This document shows positions 29,991 to 43,858 of a stretch of DNA of 64,000 nt, one piece after another. Every line of letters begins with the position of its first letter. Position 1 is the first letter of the stretch. Under the pieces are notes generated by a model that was not told the DNA's origin, ran no database searches, and saw nothing but the letters and a program-made list of their open reading frames with translations. The position numbers and the translations under genes were made by a program. The DNA is from Cololabis saira (Eukaryota; Chordata; Actinopteri; Beloniformes; Belonidae): positions 33,270,160-33,334,159 of the forward strand of contig NC_084599.1 of NCBI RefSeq assembly GCF_033807715.1. The letters run 5' to 3'.

Positions 29991-30842
29991 CACACCCTGA
30001 CACAACCCTGAAGAATGTCCTGTGCCATTTCCATATCTTTATTGGCTTCTACTGCTAATGTGAGGTGAGGGATGAAAGGAGATGGAGGGCTGCTTGGCTA
30101 AATTGGGCCTGGCTCTCACAGCTTTGAGCAGAAGGAGGGAGGTGAGGTGTAAATGGATGTAGATAGGCTAAAGGGAGGGGGGGGGGTTGCACATGTCCTG
30201 AAGCGATAGCCTGTGAGGCCTCACTCTTGCTCTCTCAGAGCAGATCCGTGTGCAGATGGGTGTCTGACAGGCTTACAGCTGTTCTCCTAATTGTTCATTA
30301 AGTGTTCTATTGATTCCCTTATTTCAAGTACATGTGTCTTTCAGCCGCTGCTCTCCATGTGAAGTGGCAGAGGCGCGTGTGTGTGCCGCGCGCACACACA
30401 CACACACACCGACACGCGCTCGCACACCTACACAGGCATCCTGGCTGGGCCGAGATGACAGGGCCGGCTGATGCTGAAAATGTGAACTGCCACTTCTAAT
30501 CCAGGGCCCTTGCCTCAGCGGGGTCCGACAGGGCCTGGAAAGCTGCGCCTCGCTCAACGCACCAGGCTTTTATTTTCCAAACTTTTAGCATCAATCAATT
30601 AAAGTGCTGGCAGCAGCATGGAAAATTGTTTAATTCCGCGTTAAGCGGCAGCAGCCTCAGATTGCACCTGGCTGATAAGGGAGCTTGTGTGAGTCCATTA
30701 GATCCTGATACTCTTGCCTGATTACTGAGCGGGAGTGGAAGCTTTATTTAGGCGGAAAATGATCAACGGAGATGGAGAGGAGACAAAAAGAGAGGACACA
30801 GGAAGTTAGAGAGGGAGAAGGCAACAGAAAAGTTCAGCATTA
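29991..30842. other. Intergenic, GC-mixed, with short (CA)n
   Basis: Unique sequence with a CACACACA run at about 30390-30410 and a G-run at 30176-30187. No gene. Confidence 0.55.
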
Positions 30843-30847
30843 TGATG

Positions 30848-31560
30848 ATTTGATTTGACATCTTTATTTGATTTGACATCTTTATTGACAATGGAAAATG
30901 TATAAATACATAGGCCACACCATCATCAAAAGGATAAAAACACAATAAAGCAGGAGCTTATTTCCATTGCGGTCCTTTAAGATATGTGTGTGCGTAAACA
31001 ATGGTCTGCTGAATGAAAGTGTGGTGTACGTCAGGACATGTGGGAGAAAATGTGGACTGCGTGGGTCGGCCTACCACGCCAGGGAGAGAGATATAAGGCA
31101 GGAATACACACATTTAACATACATTACAATACAAAGCAGATACGAATCCAATTTTAAAACACTATGCACCAGAATATTTTTCAATTAACCTACACCCATC
31201 TTCTACCCCTGATAATCCAGCTCCTCACAAAAGTTTTAAAGGAAGCAGAGGAGCTAGTGGATTTCAGATCTTCAGGAAGGCTATTCCAGGCCAAGGCCCC
31301 GGTGTACAAAAATTAACTTTGACCCCCGTTTGTCCTGAACTTGGCCGGCACCACATTGGTGGAGCTTCCTCTGGTAGCATGTCCATGAATACTATTGACC
31401 CTGGTAAAATAGTTAATTAGATATTTTGGCACCGGCTTGTGTAATATTCTGTGTACCATAGAGAGTTTAATTTGTAGCACTCTTTCCTCCACTCTTAGCC
31501 ACTTGAAGCCACTTTCTGATGAAAGCAACAACTTTCATCAGTTGTGGCTATCGCCTTTGT
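30848..31560 (-). mobile_element. LINE (non-LTR retrotransposon) 3' end, minus strand
   Basis: Reading right to left, a frame from 31531 ends at a TAA at 31315-31313. It continues in the same frame as FLYTGALAWNSLPEDL, then KSTSSASFKTFVRSWI. These are typical LINE ORF2 C-terminal residues (LWNSLP--LK---S---FK). An AT-rich 3' UTR follows, ending in a repeated AAAGATGTCAAATCA tail near 30848-30890. It is truncated at the 5' side, with at least one in-frame stop, so inactive. Confidence 0.75.
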
Positions 31561-32375
31561 TTGAAGCAAAAATCTTATATGGTATTATATTTCTCTTTTA
31601 GACAACCTTGGAAAGGGTTATCCATTGCAGAAATATCCTTCTTTATCAACTCAACACAGTTAAGTAATCAAAGATGATCAATAAGGGGGACTTAACAGGG
31701 TTGCCGTGTGTGTAGGTGTGTAGAAGATGGTAATTTGTTTCAGTGCTTCTATGATTTTATAGAAAAAGTGCTGTTGTATGGGTCGGCCAGTGCTACTTAG
31801 AGAAAAATCACCAGACAAACTGTAACCATTTCTCTTTTTCTCCCCTTTGTTCTAAGCCTCACAATTTGGCTTTCAAATTGGACTTAGCGCTTCAGTGAGT
31901 CAAGTCATATACTCCCGGCCTGGGTGGTCGTCTCCATTTCTTGGGCGAGGAAATTCTGTCGGCCTTCCAGCGCTGAGTGGAGTGATAATGTTCTCTGTAA
32001 AACACAATCAGTCACCTCCCTCCTCGCCTTTGTATAAGCCTCGAGGACCCCCCAATCAATACTGGCTGGCTGGGTGACTTATCATTGCAGTCTGGCCACC
32101 GAGCTGAACTGAGCTGAGTGGAGCGGGGAGCAGGAGGTGGGCTGCATCCTGATGTAGACATGACGACCAAACTCGCCGGCTGCATTAGCGACCCGCTGGC
32201 GAGCTGGCGTCTGATCTGTCACGAGCCGACACCGAAAAAGGCAGGAAGAAATGTCTAAGACAGAACATACGCACTGTGTACATCATTAAATCGTGGGATC
32301 AAATATGATCTAATCTTTTAAGATAATCAGTGTGATGTGCAAGTAAATTCATCTGTTGTTAGAAAACCTTATATA
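31561..32375. other. Intergenic sequence, no gene seen
   Basis: 0.8 kb of unique sequence without a bounded element or coding signal. Confidence 0.55.
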
Positions 32376-32379
32376 AACT

Positions 32380-32645
32380 GTATAATAACATGTGCAATAT
32401 ATGTGCAATATCTGTCTACCTCACACACATACCTGCTTTTTTTTGCACTGTTTCTTTTCTTTCAATCTACTGTATATACTGCTCATATTTCTGTAATTAT
32501 ACATATTTTATATATATTTTTTATTTTTTACTTTTTAGTCTCTTTTTACCCCTCCCCTGCATGTGTGCATGTGCTAAGTGTACTGCTGCCAACAAGTACA
32601 AGTTTCCCCACTGAGGGAGAAAATAAAGGATTATCTTATCTTATA
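32380..32645 (+). mobile_element. LINE-like 3' tail
   Basis: An AT-rich stretch ends in CAAGTTTCCCCACTGAGGGA, then AAATAAAGGATTATC and (TTATC)n. This is the usual 3' terminus of teleost LINEs that end 'tttccccactgtgggaataaagg' plus a pentamer tail. No ORF2 remains. Confidence 0.6.
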
Positions 32646-32684
32646 GTTCTTAGTATAACAATAAAAACTTTTTATTTTTTTTTT

Positions 32685-32703
32685 GGGGGGGGGGGGGGGG
32701 GGG
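32685..32703. repeat. Poly(G) run, 19 G
   Basis: A T-tract followed by 19 consecutive G. Potential G-quadruplex and sequencing or assembly-sensitive site. Confidence 0.95.
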
Positions 32704-35700
32704 ATCACAATTGCCCTTTGTGGATTTAAAGTTTATACATAATTAAATTTATATAACAATTTGTAGTAAAAGCAAGTGTAGAAAGATTAGAATGAATGAA
32801 TAAACTCTGAATCAAGTGAAATAAATTATACTTTTATTGTTACTGATGCCTATCTGTGCATTTGGATTTTATGTAAACTATTTATGAAAACAGCTGAATC
32901 CATGTTTGTGAACATGAGCATACAAGCAAATGCAGATTAGCACCAAAAAAAAAAAAAAACATAAACAAATCCCCTCTGAACTGTTCTCAGCATTTAATCT
33001 CTATTATGATCCAGATTACGAGCTATGAGTCCATTATCACTACAGATGCATCTAAATCTCTGGAATCATTTGGTCCAATATTTATCTAAAAAGATGAACC
33101 TTGATAACAGCACTCAGCCAAATCCAAAACATTATCCATCGCGTCAGTTATTTCACTACATTGTCCAATTAAAATTAAGATTACAAACACAAGAGGGGGA
33201 TAACTCTAAAGAAAATCCAGCCGGGATATAATAAAGATTCTAAAGTTATGAATAAATTATAGATGAGTTTAAAGCATTAAGGAAACAAAAGGCATCACGC
33301 TGTCATCATGCATATTCTGTAGATCATATTCATTCATTTAAAAACAGGCAAGACCGTAAAGGCGGCAAGTCATTTTCTGATGCATATTCTAACTTTAAGC
33401 ATGACAGCTTGTGGACATGCTGCGATCGTCCTGAGGAGGTAGGTGCTCCTAAAATGTTAAGAGCCATGCAGTGTGGTCTGTTGACATCTGGAGAGCTTTT
33501 CAGGAAGAGAACGGTAACGCGGCCAGCGCGCAGCCCACGGAAGGCCATATGTGATGAAGTGCAGTCCCAATGTTGTCTCCTGGCCTTGCTTGCCTCTGCA
33601 GTTTTTAAACAATACTTCCAAGGACTTTGCTTGACACTTGAACCCTTGTCTTTCAGGTTCCGCCACATAGAAACGTACACAGGCTACAGTAAAAGTACAA
33701 ACACTTTCCTGTGTGTGTGTGTAAATCCAGACTCTGATCATAAAGATAACAACGCATGTCCCTACGGCCTTTTTTTATAACATGATCGCGCATTTATGTG
33801 GGTTGCATCCTTTTAAAGGAAGATATATGGCATTTCATACATTTGTTTGGGCTTAATTTCAAAAATAATATGAATATCAACCATCCATCAGTCAGAGAAG
33901 CCTCGATCTCCCTTTCTCTGGCTATTTTGGCTAAAAAAACAGGATTCTGTCACAACAATTAAAAAAAAAAAATGCCGTCACAAAATCTTGTGAGGTATTT
34001 TATTTATAACATCAGCTTTCCATGCAAAAAAACAATAACTAATCTGCTAGCATTTGCAAGATTAGCAGCTGCTTAAAGACTCTGTGTAACTGTGAAAATC
34101 ATTTCAACCAGTTAATTGAAAAAAAAGTTAATAAGCCAACTCTAAATATGCATTTGAATTAATTAAACTTTGCCAAGCATGGTAAGCGCATGTATGACTG
34201 GTGAAATCAATGATCTGCAAACACCTGCCTACCTTTTTGTCTTTGCCATGTTGCCTCTTATAATTACAATAAGTGAAATAATATTATTTCATGTGTAATC
34301 TTTGGGATTTTCTGTTCCTCTCTTTTAACATTTTACCGACAGCACAGTGATATAAACATATCCTTTATTAAGAGCCCTGCTAAATAGCGGTAAAGCAGTT
34401 TACCTTTACGGCTGGCGACGCCAGCGGACTGGAGATGAACCGTCTGAACTCCGAGTCGGGCGACTGTTTACTAACATTTCATTTTCCACGGGCCATCTAT
34501 TTCAACAGTGAACAAGGGGGTTGGAGGGATGCTGTTTGGAATTGTCTTTAACTTTGCTGATGTTCGCAGCCAAGCAGGCCTGTTAATGGCCTCTAATTGG
34601 GTTACTGAGGAGAACATGTTGACGTTCGCTATGTGCTCACAGTCCAGCGCCTTGTTTGAGCCATTATGCTAATTCAACCATTATATATCTGGGTGTATTA
34701 ATGGGACTGACACAAGTGATGTTACAAGTAAAAGACTGTGAAATGGTCTGTAAACAGTCGGAATTGATTCTAAGGCTGAGGCTCCCTTACTCCTCCTCCT
34801 CCTCCTCCTCGTGCCCCCTCTCTTCTCCTCCCCCTCCTCCACCCTTGTCCAGTCTGCTGCAAAGTATCTGACAGCATTCAGGAGAAGTTGTCAAGTCCAT
34901 CAAAAAGGTACCCAAACGCACACGCGGAAAATGCCGTCTGCTTACAAAAATGAGACTGAATAAGAATCAATACAGTTTACCCCTCTTGCCCAACGCCAGA
35001 GCACATCCATCCACCGACGGCGTAACCGGCGAGCCTCAGGATCAGTTGCACTACCGGGCTTGACGCCTGAGCCAGTCAGCTCGCTGTCATAGAGCAACTG
35101 GGCCTATTTTACACAAGTATTGCCTTTGAAAGAATGCAATGGGCCTCAAAGCTGATTCACAGATTCATCGTGAGTTCAATTTGTTGTGAGTGCTCTCTTC
35201 GACAGTTGGCCATCTTTGACTAAAAACTGCCTGCGGAGATTAAACGGTCCTACGGGCGGATTTTTGAGTCAACCGGAGGGAGGGGGTTCCTTGGCTTTTG
35301 GTGCGATTAATGACCATAGAAGTGATGACAGATTTCAATTTGGTAAACAATGTGGGTCTAATCAGTCTAATTATCTATTTGACCTGCTACGTATATGAAA
35401 CTGGCTTTCAGTTTGGATAATTGACCTGAACGAATACAAGAAAACAAAGCAAGACAAAACTACAATATCCAACGCATCGTGACTTAAATACAGTATATTA
35501 GATTGAAGTTTCATGAAAAACTCGAACCCTTTTTTTGGTCAAATCAAATCATTGTTTTATACCTTGTAAATATTCAGGGAACCCCAGCCATGGTTCATAT
35601 CATTACTTTTTTAGGCAGCCTAACAGCGATCTTGTAACAACTGGGGGAAATTACCATTGCCTGTCATGTTCACTTAGCGGCGGATGTGCTCATGGAGCAG

Positions 35701-38700
35701 AGAACAGGCTATAAAACTAGACCTGCACTGCCACACAGTAATTGAATTTCTCTACCGTCCACCTCTATATTCATTTACTGTTCTGAAATGTGCTAATGAT
35801 AGTAAAACAGGATGTTTTTGATCTTATCCTTTCAGCCACAAAGGAGAGAGTACACACAGGAGGGCTCGAGAGTGCATATTTCTTTGAGCTGCAAAGCCGC
35901 GTGACAGCGTGTGGCTATATCCGTCAATCTGCATGGTTGTAAGGAACCCCCCTCTCCCCCCCGATAGTCAGATATGCCAAAAACACAAGACTAATAATTA
36001 TGCACATGTACTGTACAGGAAATGCAGGAATCAGGAGGTGCTGCTTAACAAATCCGCTGTATTCTTTTGGGGACAAAATTCAGCTTCTTCACTTTTTTTT
36101 CTTCCTAGGGTTTGAATACGAAGTCAAGGCTAATAAAAGATTGGCCTGTCATAATGAATCAAAAGGACCAGTGTCATATAGGAAGTGTGAGTCCATCCTC
36201 TCACATATCCATCTAATGAACGAGCCTCTGTCCGCCCGCATGGCCGCAGAACCAGTTGACACCCTTTTTGGCTCACTCCGCTGAAAATTGACATTCGGCT
36301 GGGAGAGAAAAAGAGACAGTGTTTGGCACAGCATGGCTTCATTTTCTCCTGGAGTGAATACCAGGGTCCCCAGAGGGACACCGAGACGGATTTGCATGCC
36401 ACTTGCTATTCTCCCCTACCTGCTGCAAATTTATTATTGTGGCAAGTCAGCTTCCCCAACAGCAACTTGGAGGACTTTTTAAACCTAAATGGTATCTGCA
36501 GGCGGTCAGGAGACGCATAGACATCACACACACACACACACACATTCGCTGCTTCTCCGCACACAGACACACACGGAGGAAGTAGGGAAAAAAAGCTGCA
36601 TCAAAAAGTAATCATGGAGATCAGAATACAGCTGTCAACTGTGCCAAACAGAAAGTGATGCCTCTGATGAAGTGTTAGACTGTCTCAGGCACACACAAAA
36701 ACGCTTATCAACTTTTCATACAAAGTTTGTTGCCTCTGATGAAGCCACACAGAAGGGTCATCTTAGTAGGGTTATTTCCTTTCCTGTTGAGCTTCTTTAA
36801 GACAATTTGTTGAAACTTTTTGATCCATAAAACTTTACATCAGTTCAGCAGAAAACCCTCACCCTGGGTAACCTTGAAATAGGTCACGTTTGACATTCTC
36901 TACTGAAAATTGCACACAATGAAACTGATGTGGCATGAGTTAAATTACAAAGCACCCTTGATTTACTCTTTAAATGTGTAATCCGTCCCCTTTTTTAAGA
37001 TTTTGATTAGAAATGTTGACACAATAAAACGTTAACTATTAGATTTAGTTTTTTTTTTCCAAACATTTAAGCACAAACGTTGGCGCTGAATCCACTCTGA
37101 TGCACAAACACGTAATCTAAAACGTGCCTGTCCATCACCGCAGAGCTGCACCGTGACATGCGTGAAGGTCATGGAAGAGCTGAATAGAGGAATACGCTGG
37201 AGTCAAGGTCACCGAGGCCCCATTGGCTTTTTCTCCGTCCCCGACAAATGAGTATCATTCACCTGATTATCTATTATCATGTTATTGGATGTAAATTTAA
37301 CAAGCTGTTGAGAGTGCTGGAAAATCAATACCTTTTAAATGCTGTTTATGTGTGATTAACGGTTAATATCCTTACAAATTATTTAATATAATAAGGTCAT
37401 TTGTCTTTCACATGAGCCCGGTACCCTGCAAAGAATAATAGAATAATAAATGAGGACACTGGTGAAGAGGAGATTTCTGATGCTTTCCCCAGCTCCGTTT
37501 TATTACCCATATCCTCTTTACAGCTACAAAGCTGCACTATGGTTATTTTATGCAAGTCATAAAATTAGGCTGAGATGGAATTAGCAGACTCGGGGCTCTT
37601 TATAGGTCAAGCCGGTAGTTTATGAGCCCACGACTCCCTGGCACTATTGTCAGGAGGCTAGTTAGAGGGGTCTTTAAGCATGATTTAATATGTCCATGCC
37701 TTGGAAAATAGTTAAATAGCTAATTAAATGGAGGAGTTAATTTACATATTAATTGACCTTCCAGTAATATTTATATTGATACCTACATGAGGATCCCTTG
37801 TCTCCATTGCCTTTCATCATAGTTAGTCTGAGCAAATATGGTGTAACTTTTTTTGTTTAAACTCAAGTTTCTTTTTATTGTCACCAGAAGAGGGGCTGTG
37901 TACTCCGAGCCATGTCAAGCACACAGCTGGCTGGGGCTTTATGTGTTGGAGGGCTCCTTTTGTTGGAGGATAATGAAAGAAGCGCCATAAACAGCGATGG
38001 GAAGTGGCCCGGAGGGGTGTATGTGTGCGTGGGGGGGGGGGGGGGGGGGGGGGGGTTAGCTGGAGTGTATATATGGGAGTAGGGGGGTCGTGAAGAGGGA
38101 GCTTCGGGAGGTGGAGGACAGTGCCTGGGTTAAAGCTGTTCTTAATTATATCTCTAATCACCACTCAGCCCGCCAACAGAACGGGGCCCGGGGGCTTGAC
38201 TTTAGCCCAACCTGTGCAGAATTAGCACAACATTTCACCTGCAAAAGCTCTCCAACCACACGCACCCTTTGCAGAGAGGCATTGCAAGTGCACTCCGCTC
38301 AGCCAAAGCCGCATCCTCGGGGACTGCACGACATAAATCTGTTTGTTTGCGGCTCTCCACACACGCTATAATGCTCCATGAGAGATTTGTGCCACATTTT
38401 CTGCGATAATAATCCATTGCACTAATGCCGCCCCAGCGTGTTGCATTGTCATGTTGATAACGGCACAGCCATCGAGGGGTAATGATGACACGGATCAACG
38501 ATGATAGATTGGAAGCACATTGTTTGTTTTCGACAGGGGGCGCGTCCGTTCGGCTCGCTGTGTTGTTAGCATGGCAAGTGTGTCTTACAGCCTATTATCA
38601 GATTGATCATTTGTCACTTGCTTGTCTTCACTTCGTCTCCCACATTCTTTTTAGATAATGACCCTTCAAATGGATCTGCATATGAGGCCTGCATTTAACA

Positions 38701-39520
38701 ATAGCGGGCACAAATAGGCCTTTCCAGGCCGTGTAAACTTGAAATGTGTCAACAGATAGCCAGCAGAGGGTTTCTGAGAGCTTTTCACTGTTGCAGTGAG
38801 TTCAGTGATAGTTCCCACAGCTGTCAACGTTAGCTTCCAAAAGTTGTTCCACTCCACTATTTATATATTTTTCTTTGTATCAAACCAAACTCATTAAGCA
38901 GCTGTAATCAAACACCGTAACATATCACCTCAGGTGTTACAAGCGTCCATTATCCATCTCCCCGACATCGCCTCTCCTGCTGATATCAACAATATGGCTG
39001 CCAGCCTGAACCCCCAAATCCAGGCACAGACCAGCAGCTGCCCAGCAGACCCGTGCAGCCATCAGCAACACCTCAGGGCCGTCAGCGCTCATCACTCACC
39101 GCGGCTAAGTACCCTGTCAAAGGGTGCTGTCGCAGCAAATTGAATATTGTTATGATCCATAAAATGTTCTCATCAGTGTTCTGTGCATGCTCATGTTGTT
39201 AACATGTTGATGTAATCCTGAGCAGCGAGTGGGAAAAAAACCTTCAATCCATCTGCTCACGGGCGACAGAAAATAATATTTTCTATTCTAAAATATTCAA
39301 TATCTTAACAAAAATATCAGATTATTATGACAAAATCAACAATTATTGACAATTCAAATTTCCAAGATTTTCTGATATTTCTCGTATTTTCGTTTTGATA
39401 CGAGCAAAACTGTAATACTTATCGTGTTTAAGCCATTTATGATATCACCCCTTTAATGCTGAATGTATCATGTTAGATATGTGATTTTTGAGATGTCTGC
39501 ACTGGCCCCATATTTATATA
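32704..39520. other. Intergenic desert with candidate regulatory blocks
   Basis: 6.8 kb without a gene. Blocks at about 34,370-34,680, 35,040-35,400, 36,100-36,490, 37,100-37,800 and 38,100-38,560 are unique and less AT-biased than their surroundings. They contain homeodomain/POU-like words (for example octamer ATTTGCAT at about 36,391). (TCC)n lies at about 34,790 and (CA)n at about 36,528. Enhancer activity is an inference. Confidence 0.4.
38031..38055. repeat. Poly(G) run, 25 G
   Basis: 25 consecutive G after GTGTGCGT. Likely unstable and able to form quadruplex structures. It lies inside one of the candidate regulatory blocks. Confidence 0.95.
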
Positions 39521-39525
39521 TAAAA

Positions 39526-39536
39526 AGTTTATATAT

Positions 39537-39624
<88 letters not shown>
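39526..39624. repeat. (TA)n microsatellite
   Basis: About 100 bp of TA repeat with one AATA interruption near 39547. Produces the poly Ile-Tyr open frame here. Confidence 0.97.
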
Positions 39625-39627
<3 letters not shown>

Positions 39628-40399
39628 AAAATAACCAATATGTTCATTATGATGCAAAAAGAATTTAGAAACTGTTAAACACAAAATCGGAGGAGTTTTT
39701 ATGTTTCAATATAAAACCAAAACTAAACAAAAAAGATTTTCTTCGTATTAGTTCATATTTCATGCTTTAAAGGGTTAAATGGACATTTTTTAATGGTACG
39801 TAAATCTTCCAATAATTAAGACATCATGAAAATAGTTGGTAAATGCAGAACTGTTGAACATAATATATCAAATCATTAAAACCAGAAATGTACAAACTGG
39901 TTGTTTGGTGATCAGCTGGTTCTCAGCCTAACAGCTCTGACTTCCATCATCCAGTATAGGTACCAATATTGATGCAATAAATGGATTAGTTTAGAAGCTT
40001 AGGACACTGAGAGATTATTATTATTTTTATTATTTTTTTCCTTGTATTGAGCACATAATTTCTATCCAGTTACAGAGAATCATGTTGTGGAAGTTTTACA
40101 GTACAAGTACAGAATGGCAGAAAAAAAAAACTCAATTGGTACAACCTGTCTAATGAAAATAAATTAAGCTATGAAGGAGCAACATCTAAATCATTTGGGA
40201 CAATAAACTTAACCCAACACTCAAAAATGTCTCAGTCTTAGAAAGCAAACAAAGTCGAAGAAGTTTGAAGTAAAGCTAGTAGAGCAAACAGCAAACATCC
40301 TCTGCTGTCATTGCTTATTAAGTTAATGTAGGTAGCTAATTTTAACTCGACGAAAGAAAAGCAGAATCAACCAAAATCATTATTGACAAGTCAGACCTT

Positions 40400-41450
40400 T
40401 GAGAAAATCAGAGTCAGCTAAGAAAACTGCAACCAGTGCATTTCTATGTAAACCAATATCCTCGATGGCAGAAGACGAAAAGTAACCGGTCCAGATATGG
40501 TCAACTATAATCGTGGTGGACCCGTCCTCAAAAGTCTGTCCAAGCTGTGCATCTGCTGCCCTGATCTTTGTGCTTAGCTACTCAGAAGCTAGTACTCAGC
40601 CAGAGCCTGGGAGATGTCACCTGTGACCGTAACCAGGCCAGCTGACAGTCTTGCCTGAGCCCCGGACAAACTAATGTAAGATGGGCCCCCCTGCGCCCGG
40701 ATCTCTCCTTCTCCCTCTTCCTCTGCTCTTCAGGTTTTTATACAAGCTAATGGACGTTAACATTAGAGCTAGCCAGTTAGGTTAAGTTACAAGGTTGGTA
40801 AACGTTGGCTGCGCTGTTTCTTACCTTGCTCTACGCTGACTTTATTAATTCCAGCTTCACCGTCACCACCTTTTTAAAATATTTGTGTAGAGAATCTCTG
40901 AGGCCTCTATTTTCTTCTTCTCTTCTTCTCTTTTCTCTTCTTTTCTGAGCACCGGACTTGTGCTGATCAGACATTTTGACCATTCTAATGGTTGAATTAA
41001 ATGATAACATCAAATTTTCATCAGTGGCCAAACCATTTTTGTGTTGGGGGTTCTTGACCACAAGGACAATTAGGAAGAAAACAAATAACAAGCTTTTATG
41101 TAACTCAAATACTACATATTTTTGGCACAAATAGGCATATTTTGAAACATTTTGAAAAATGATTCCATAATTTAATGAGAATATATTTATTTTTTTTTAA
41201 ATAAATTTTTTTTATTTATTAGTTGTTTTTTTTTTTCAGTTCTGGGCTTCCCCCCTACCCTGGGCCCGGGACAACAGACCCGTTTGTCCCCCCCTATCGG
41301 CGGGCGTGACCGTAACAGTAATCTAACCGGACCACTCCCCCTCGTCCGGCAGCCGGAGTTCAACATTTCCAACAGAATAACTTCATAAAATGGACACCTG
41401 CCACGGGACCCCCTCCACACATGCATCACGAGCGCCAGCATGGCGGCCAC
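40400..41450 (-). mobile_element. Remnant of a hAT/TTF-zinc-finger type transposon gene (minus strand)
   Basis: A minus-strand frame from ATG 40974 to a stop at 40831 reads MSDQHKSGAQKRREKRRREE, then ENRGLRDSLHKYFKK. The SGAQKRxEK + acidic start resembles the N-termini of hAT-derived TTF-type/ZMYM-like transposase proteins in fish. GGGCCCGGGACAACAGAC (about 41262) and GAGCCCCGGACAAAC (about 40654) flank it as related words. No transposase core is found, so only a 5' fragment remains. Boundaries are approximate. Confidence 0.4.
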
Positions 41451-43800
41451 AATCGCCCAGCAGTCACGGCCAGTTGCTTGCTGATATATCAGATGCGATC
41501 ACAGAGAAAGGGTTCAGTACTCCAGCCAAATGTTAAAGTTATTTGTTCTTGTCATTAAACTAAACTTTATTGTGACCCTCTTTTGCTGTTATTGCACTAG
41601 TAGCAATTCTACTGGACTGGACTTTATCTTTGAGAGTGTCTATGAATCTCCGAGGCTAAGCCACTGCACTTCACTGAGCTATAATTCCTTGTTGGACTCT
41701 TGGTGTGGAGTGCCAGAAGGGGTACGGGAAAAGACATAAAAGTGGTGGTGGTGGGGGACAAGAAAATGGAGAAACTGCAATCCTGTTTGGTAGTTTAATA
41801 AAATATGCCAAGATATGCACACACATGCAATTGCTGCAGCTGCTTCTTTTACACAAGATTAATCTGTTCTTTATACTGGATATGACCAAAAAGTTTAGGG
41901 AGATTCAAGTCATCCACTAAAAATATAAACTAAAGTATAGCCTATTGAAAGTTCAGGTCAGGTTAAATGAAAACTTATAGGATTTAAAGGGTCTGTTATG
42001 ACGAGAATGAAATCAATGCAAACTTGAATCCGTCAAAAGTGACTATTTTTTCTTAAAAATCTTAAATTTCCATGTTATTCCTGGGTCAAATAAGGTAAAC
42101 AAACCAAATAGGGCATGTAGTAATAGAAGCAACATATATTCAATGATAGCATATATTTATCATACCATCACATGTTTAAAGGAAATCTAAAATTGTGCAT
42201 CATTTCACTGTCATTTTTATTTTTTTGAAAGTATATTCTCTTGTCTACACACTGCCAAGATCCATGCCATTAATCCGTAAGCACACAGAAGGCCATTATT
42301 ATTCTTTTTATTATGGAACTTTACATCAGAGTTTTGGTTTTAACATTTAAAGCTGATAGTAGAAATGGAAAGTACGGATCCTTGTGCTTTTGTAATGAAA
42401 AGAGTTGTGATCCATGGGTGTTTGCCTTGCCTCAGTGTGCTTTATCGCTGACAATGAGGGCATCCTTCACTAGCTTTATGCCAATTCTAGGATGTTTCAT
42501 TACTCACCTATTTTTCCTATGGTTTCCACCTTCACTGACCCCACAATCTGCTGCTCAGAAAAATGCTTTTAAACCAATATTATGAAGAAATTTCTTGTGC
42601 AAAAGTGTGTGTGGATCATTAAGAGACTCAAACTGTTATGAAAACATTAGCATTTGTGAGGCACAATGCAGACTGGCTGTTTTTACAGCTTGAGTATTTT
42701 CCAGAGGTTCTTGAAAGAGACAATGCGGTCATAGAAAATATAAACTGTAGATAAATGACATGACATAAAACTGCAGCCCATGTCCTGTCAAGCTCGGGTG
42801 GCTTCCAAACTCAAACTGCCTTAATTTTCTTCTGTGGATAGCGCTAACATCCTCTTTCTCCTCTGGCATGAAGAAATGGATATTTTGCTGTGCTTTAATG
42901 AGATGGTGTTACGCCTGATTTGTGCCATTTTACATTTTTAGGCATAAATCTGTTGAACTTTTGACACCATCTATTGTGAAATGGAGGTTCAAATTCAGGC
43001 TCATGGCTGTCTTAATTTAAATGTGCGTAAAATTGTGCTTAAAACTCACAGTTTTCAACTCACATTTCTGCTTGGAAAACCTTGAAAAATATCATCTGGT
43101 CTCCAAAAATTCTCCTTTGCCCCCCCAAAAAAGGACAGGAATTTTGCTTTATAAGATGGTGGTACATAACCTGTCCATGCAATATAAACATACCTGCTGG
43201 TTAAGGAAGATGAATAGATGCCCACACTCCTGCCTTAATAAAAAGGTCTTTAAAACCTTGTCCAGATCTTCTCCCCAAGGCAGCATGATATTAAAGACAG
43301 GCAGGAAGCTGGGCACGGTAAAACGTAATGGATTGGCAGGAAAGTTTAAAAGCACCAAGGGGGTAGGCCATTATGCAAAACAGGATTCACACAAGTAATC
43401 TGCGCATTGTCTCTCAGCTGCCAAAGACAAAGAACACACACAGGGTCTCTGATTGTTTTGTAACAAACCTTCTGCACTGCCATGATGAATACTGCTATTT
43501 TGACTGTTAATATGTTTGAATGAAAATTATTTATACATTTCGGTGAGGCTGAGCACCCCTCCCTGTGATTACTGCATCTGAAAATGAGATCGGAGGAGCA
43601 GGAAATTTCAGTGTCACAGAAGCCTGATGTATACTCAGATTATGGGCTGATTGCAGCTCAGATGAGCACCGCGTAGAATCATTTGCTCGCTCTGATGACA
43701 AGTCCCCATCACTGACAAGGCCTCTTAGGTTCTCTGGTTATTGATGCATTCTGCATAAATACAATTCATTGAAGGTGTCTGCTGCTAGACTATAGGTATG
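41451..43800. other. Intergenic sequence, no gene seen
   Basis: 2.3 kb of unique AT-rich sequence. Open frames up to 125 codons have no recognisable features. Confidence 0.55.
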
Positions 43801-43818
43801 AAGGGGAAGCATTTTGCT

Positions 43819-43858
43819 CTGTGTGTGTGTGTATGTGTGCATGTGTGTGTATGTGAGG
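43819..43858. repeat. Imperfect (GT)n
   Basis: TGTGTGTGTGTATGTGTG-type repeat of about 40 bp. It generates the Cys/Val-rich start of the open frame that follows. Confidence 0.9.
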
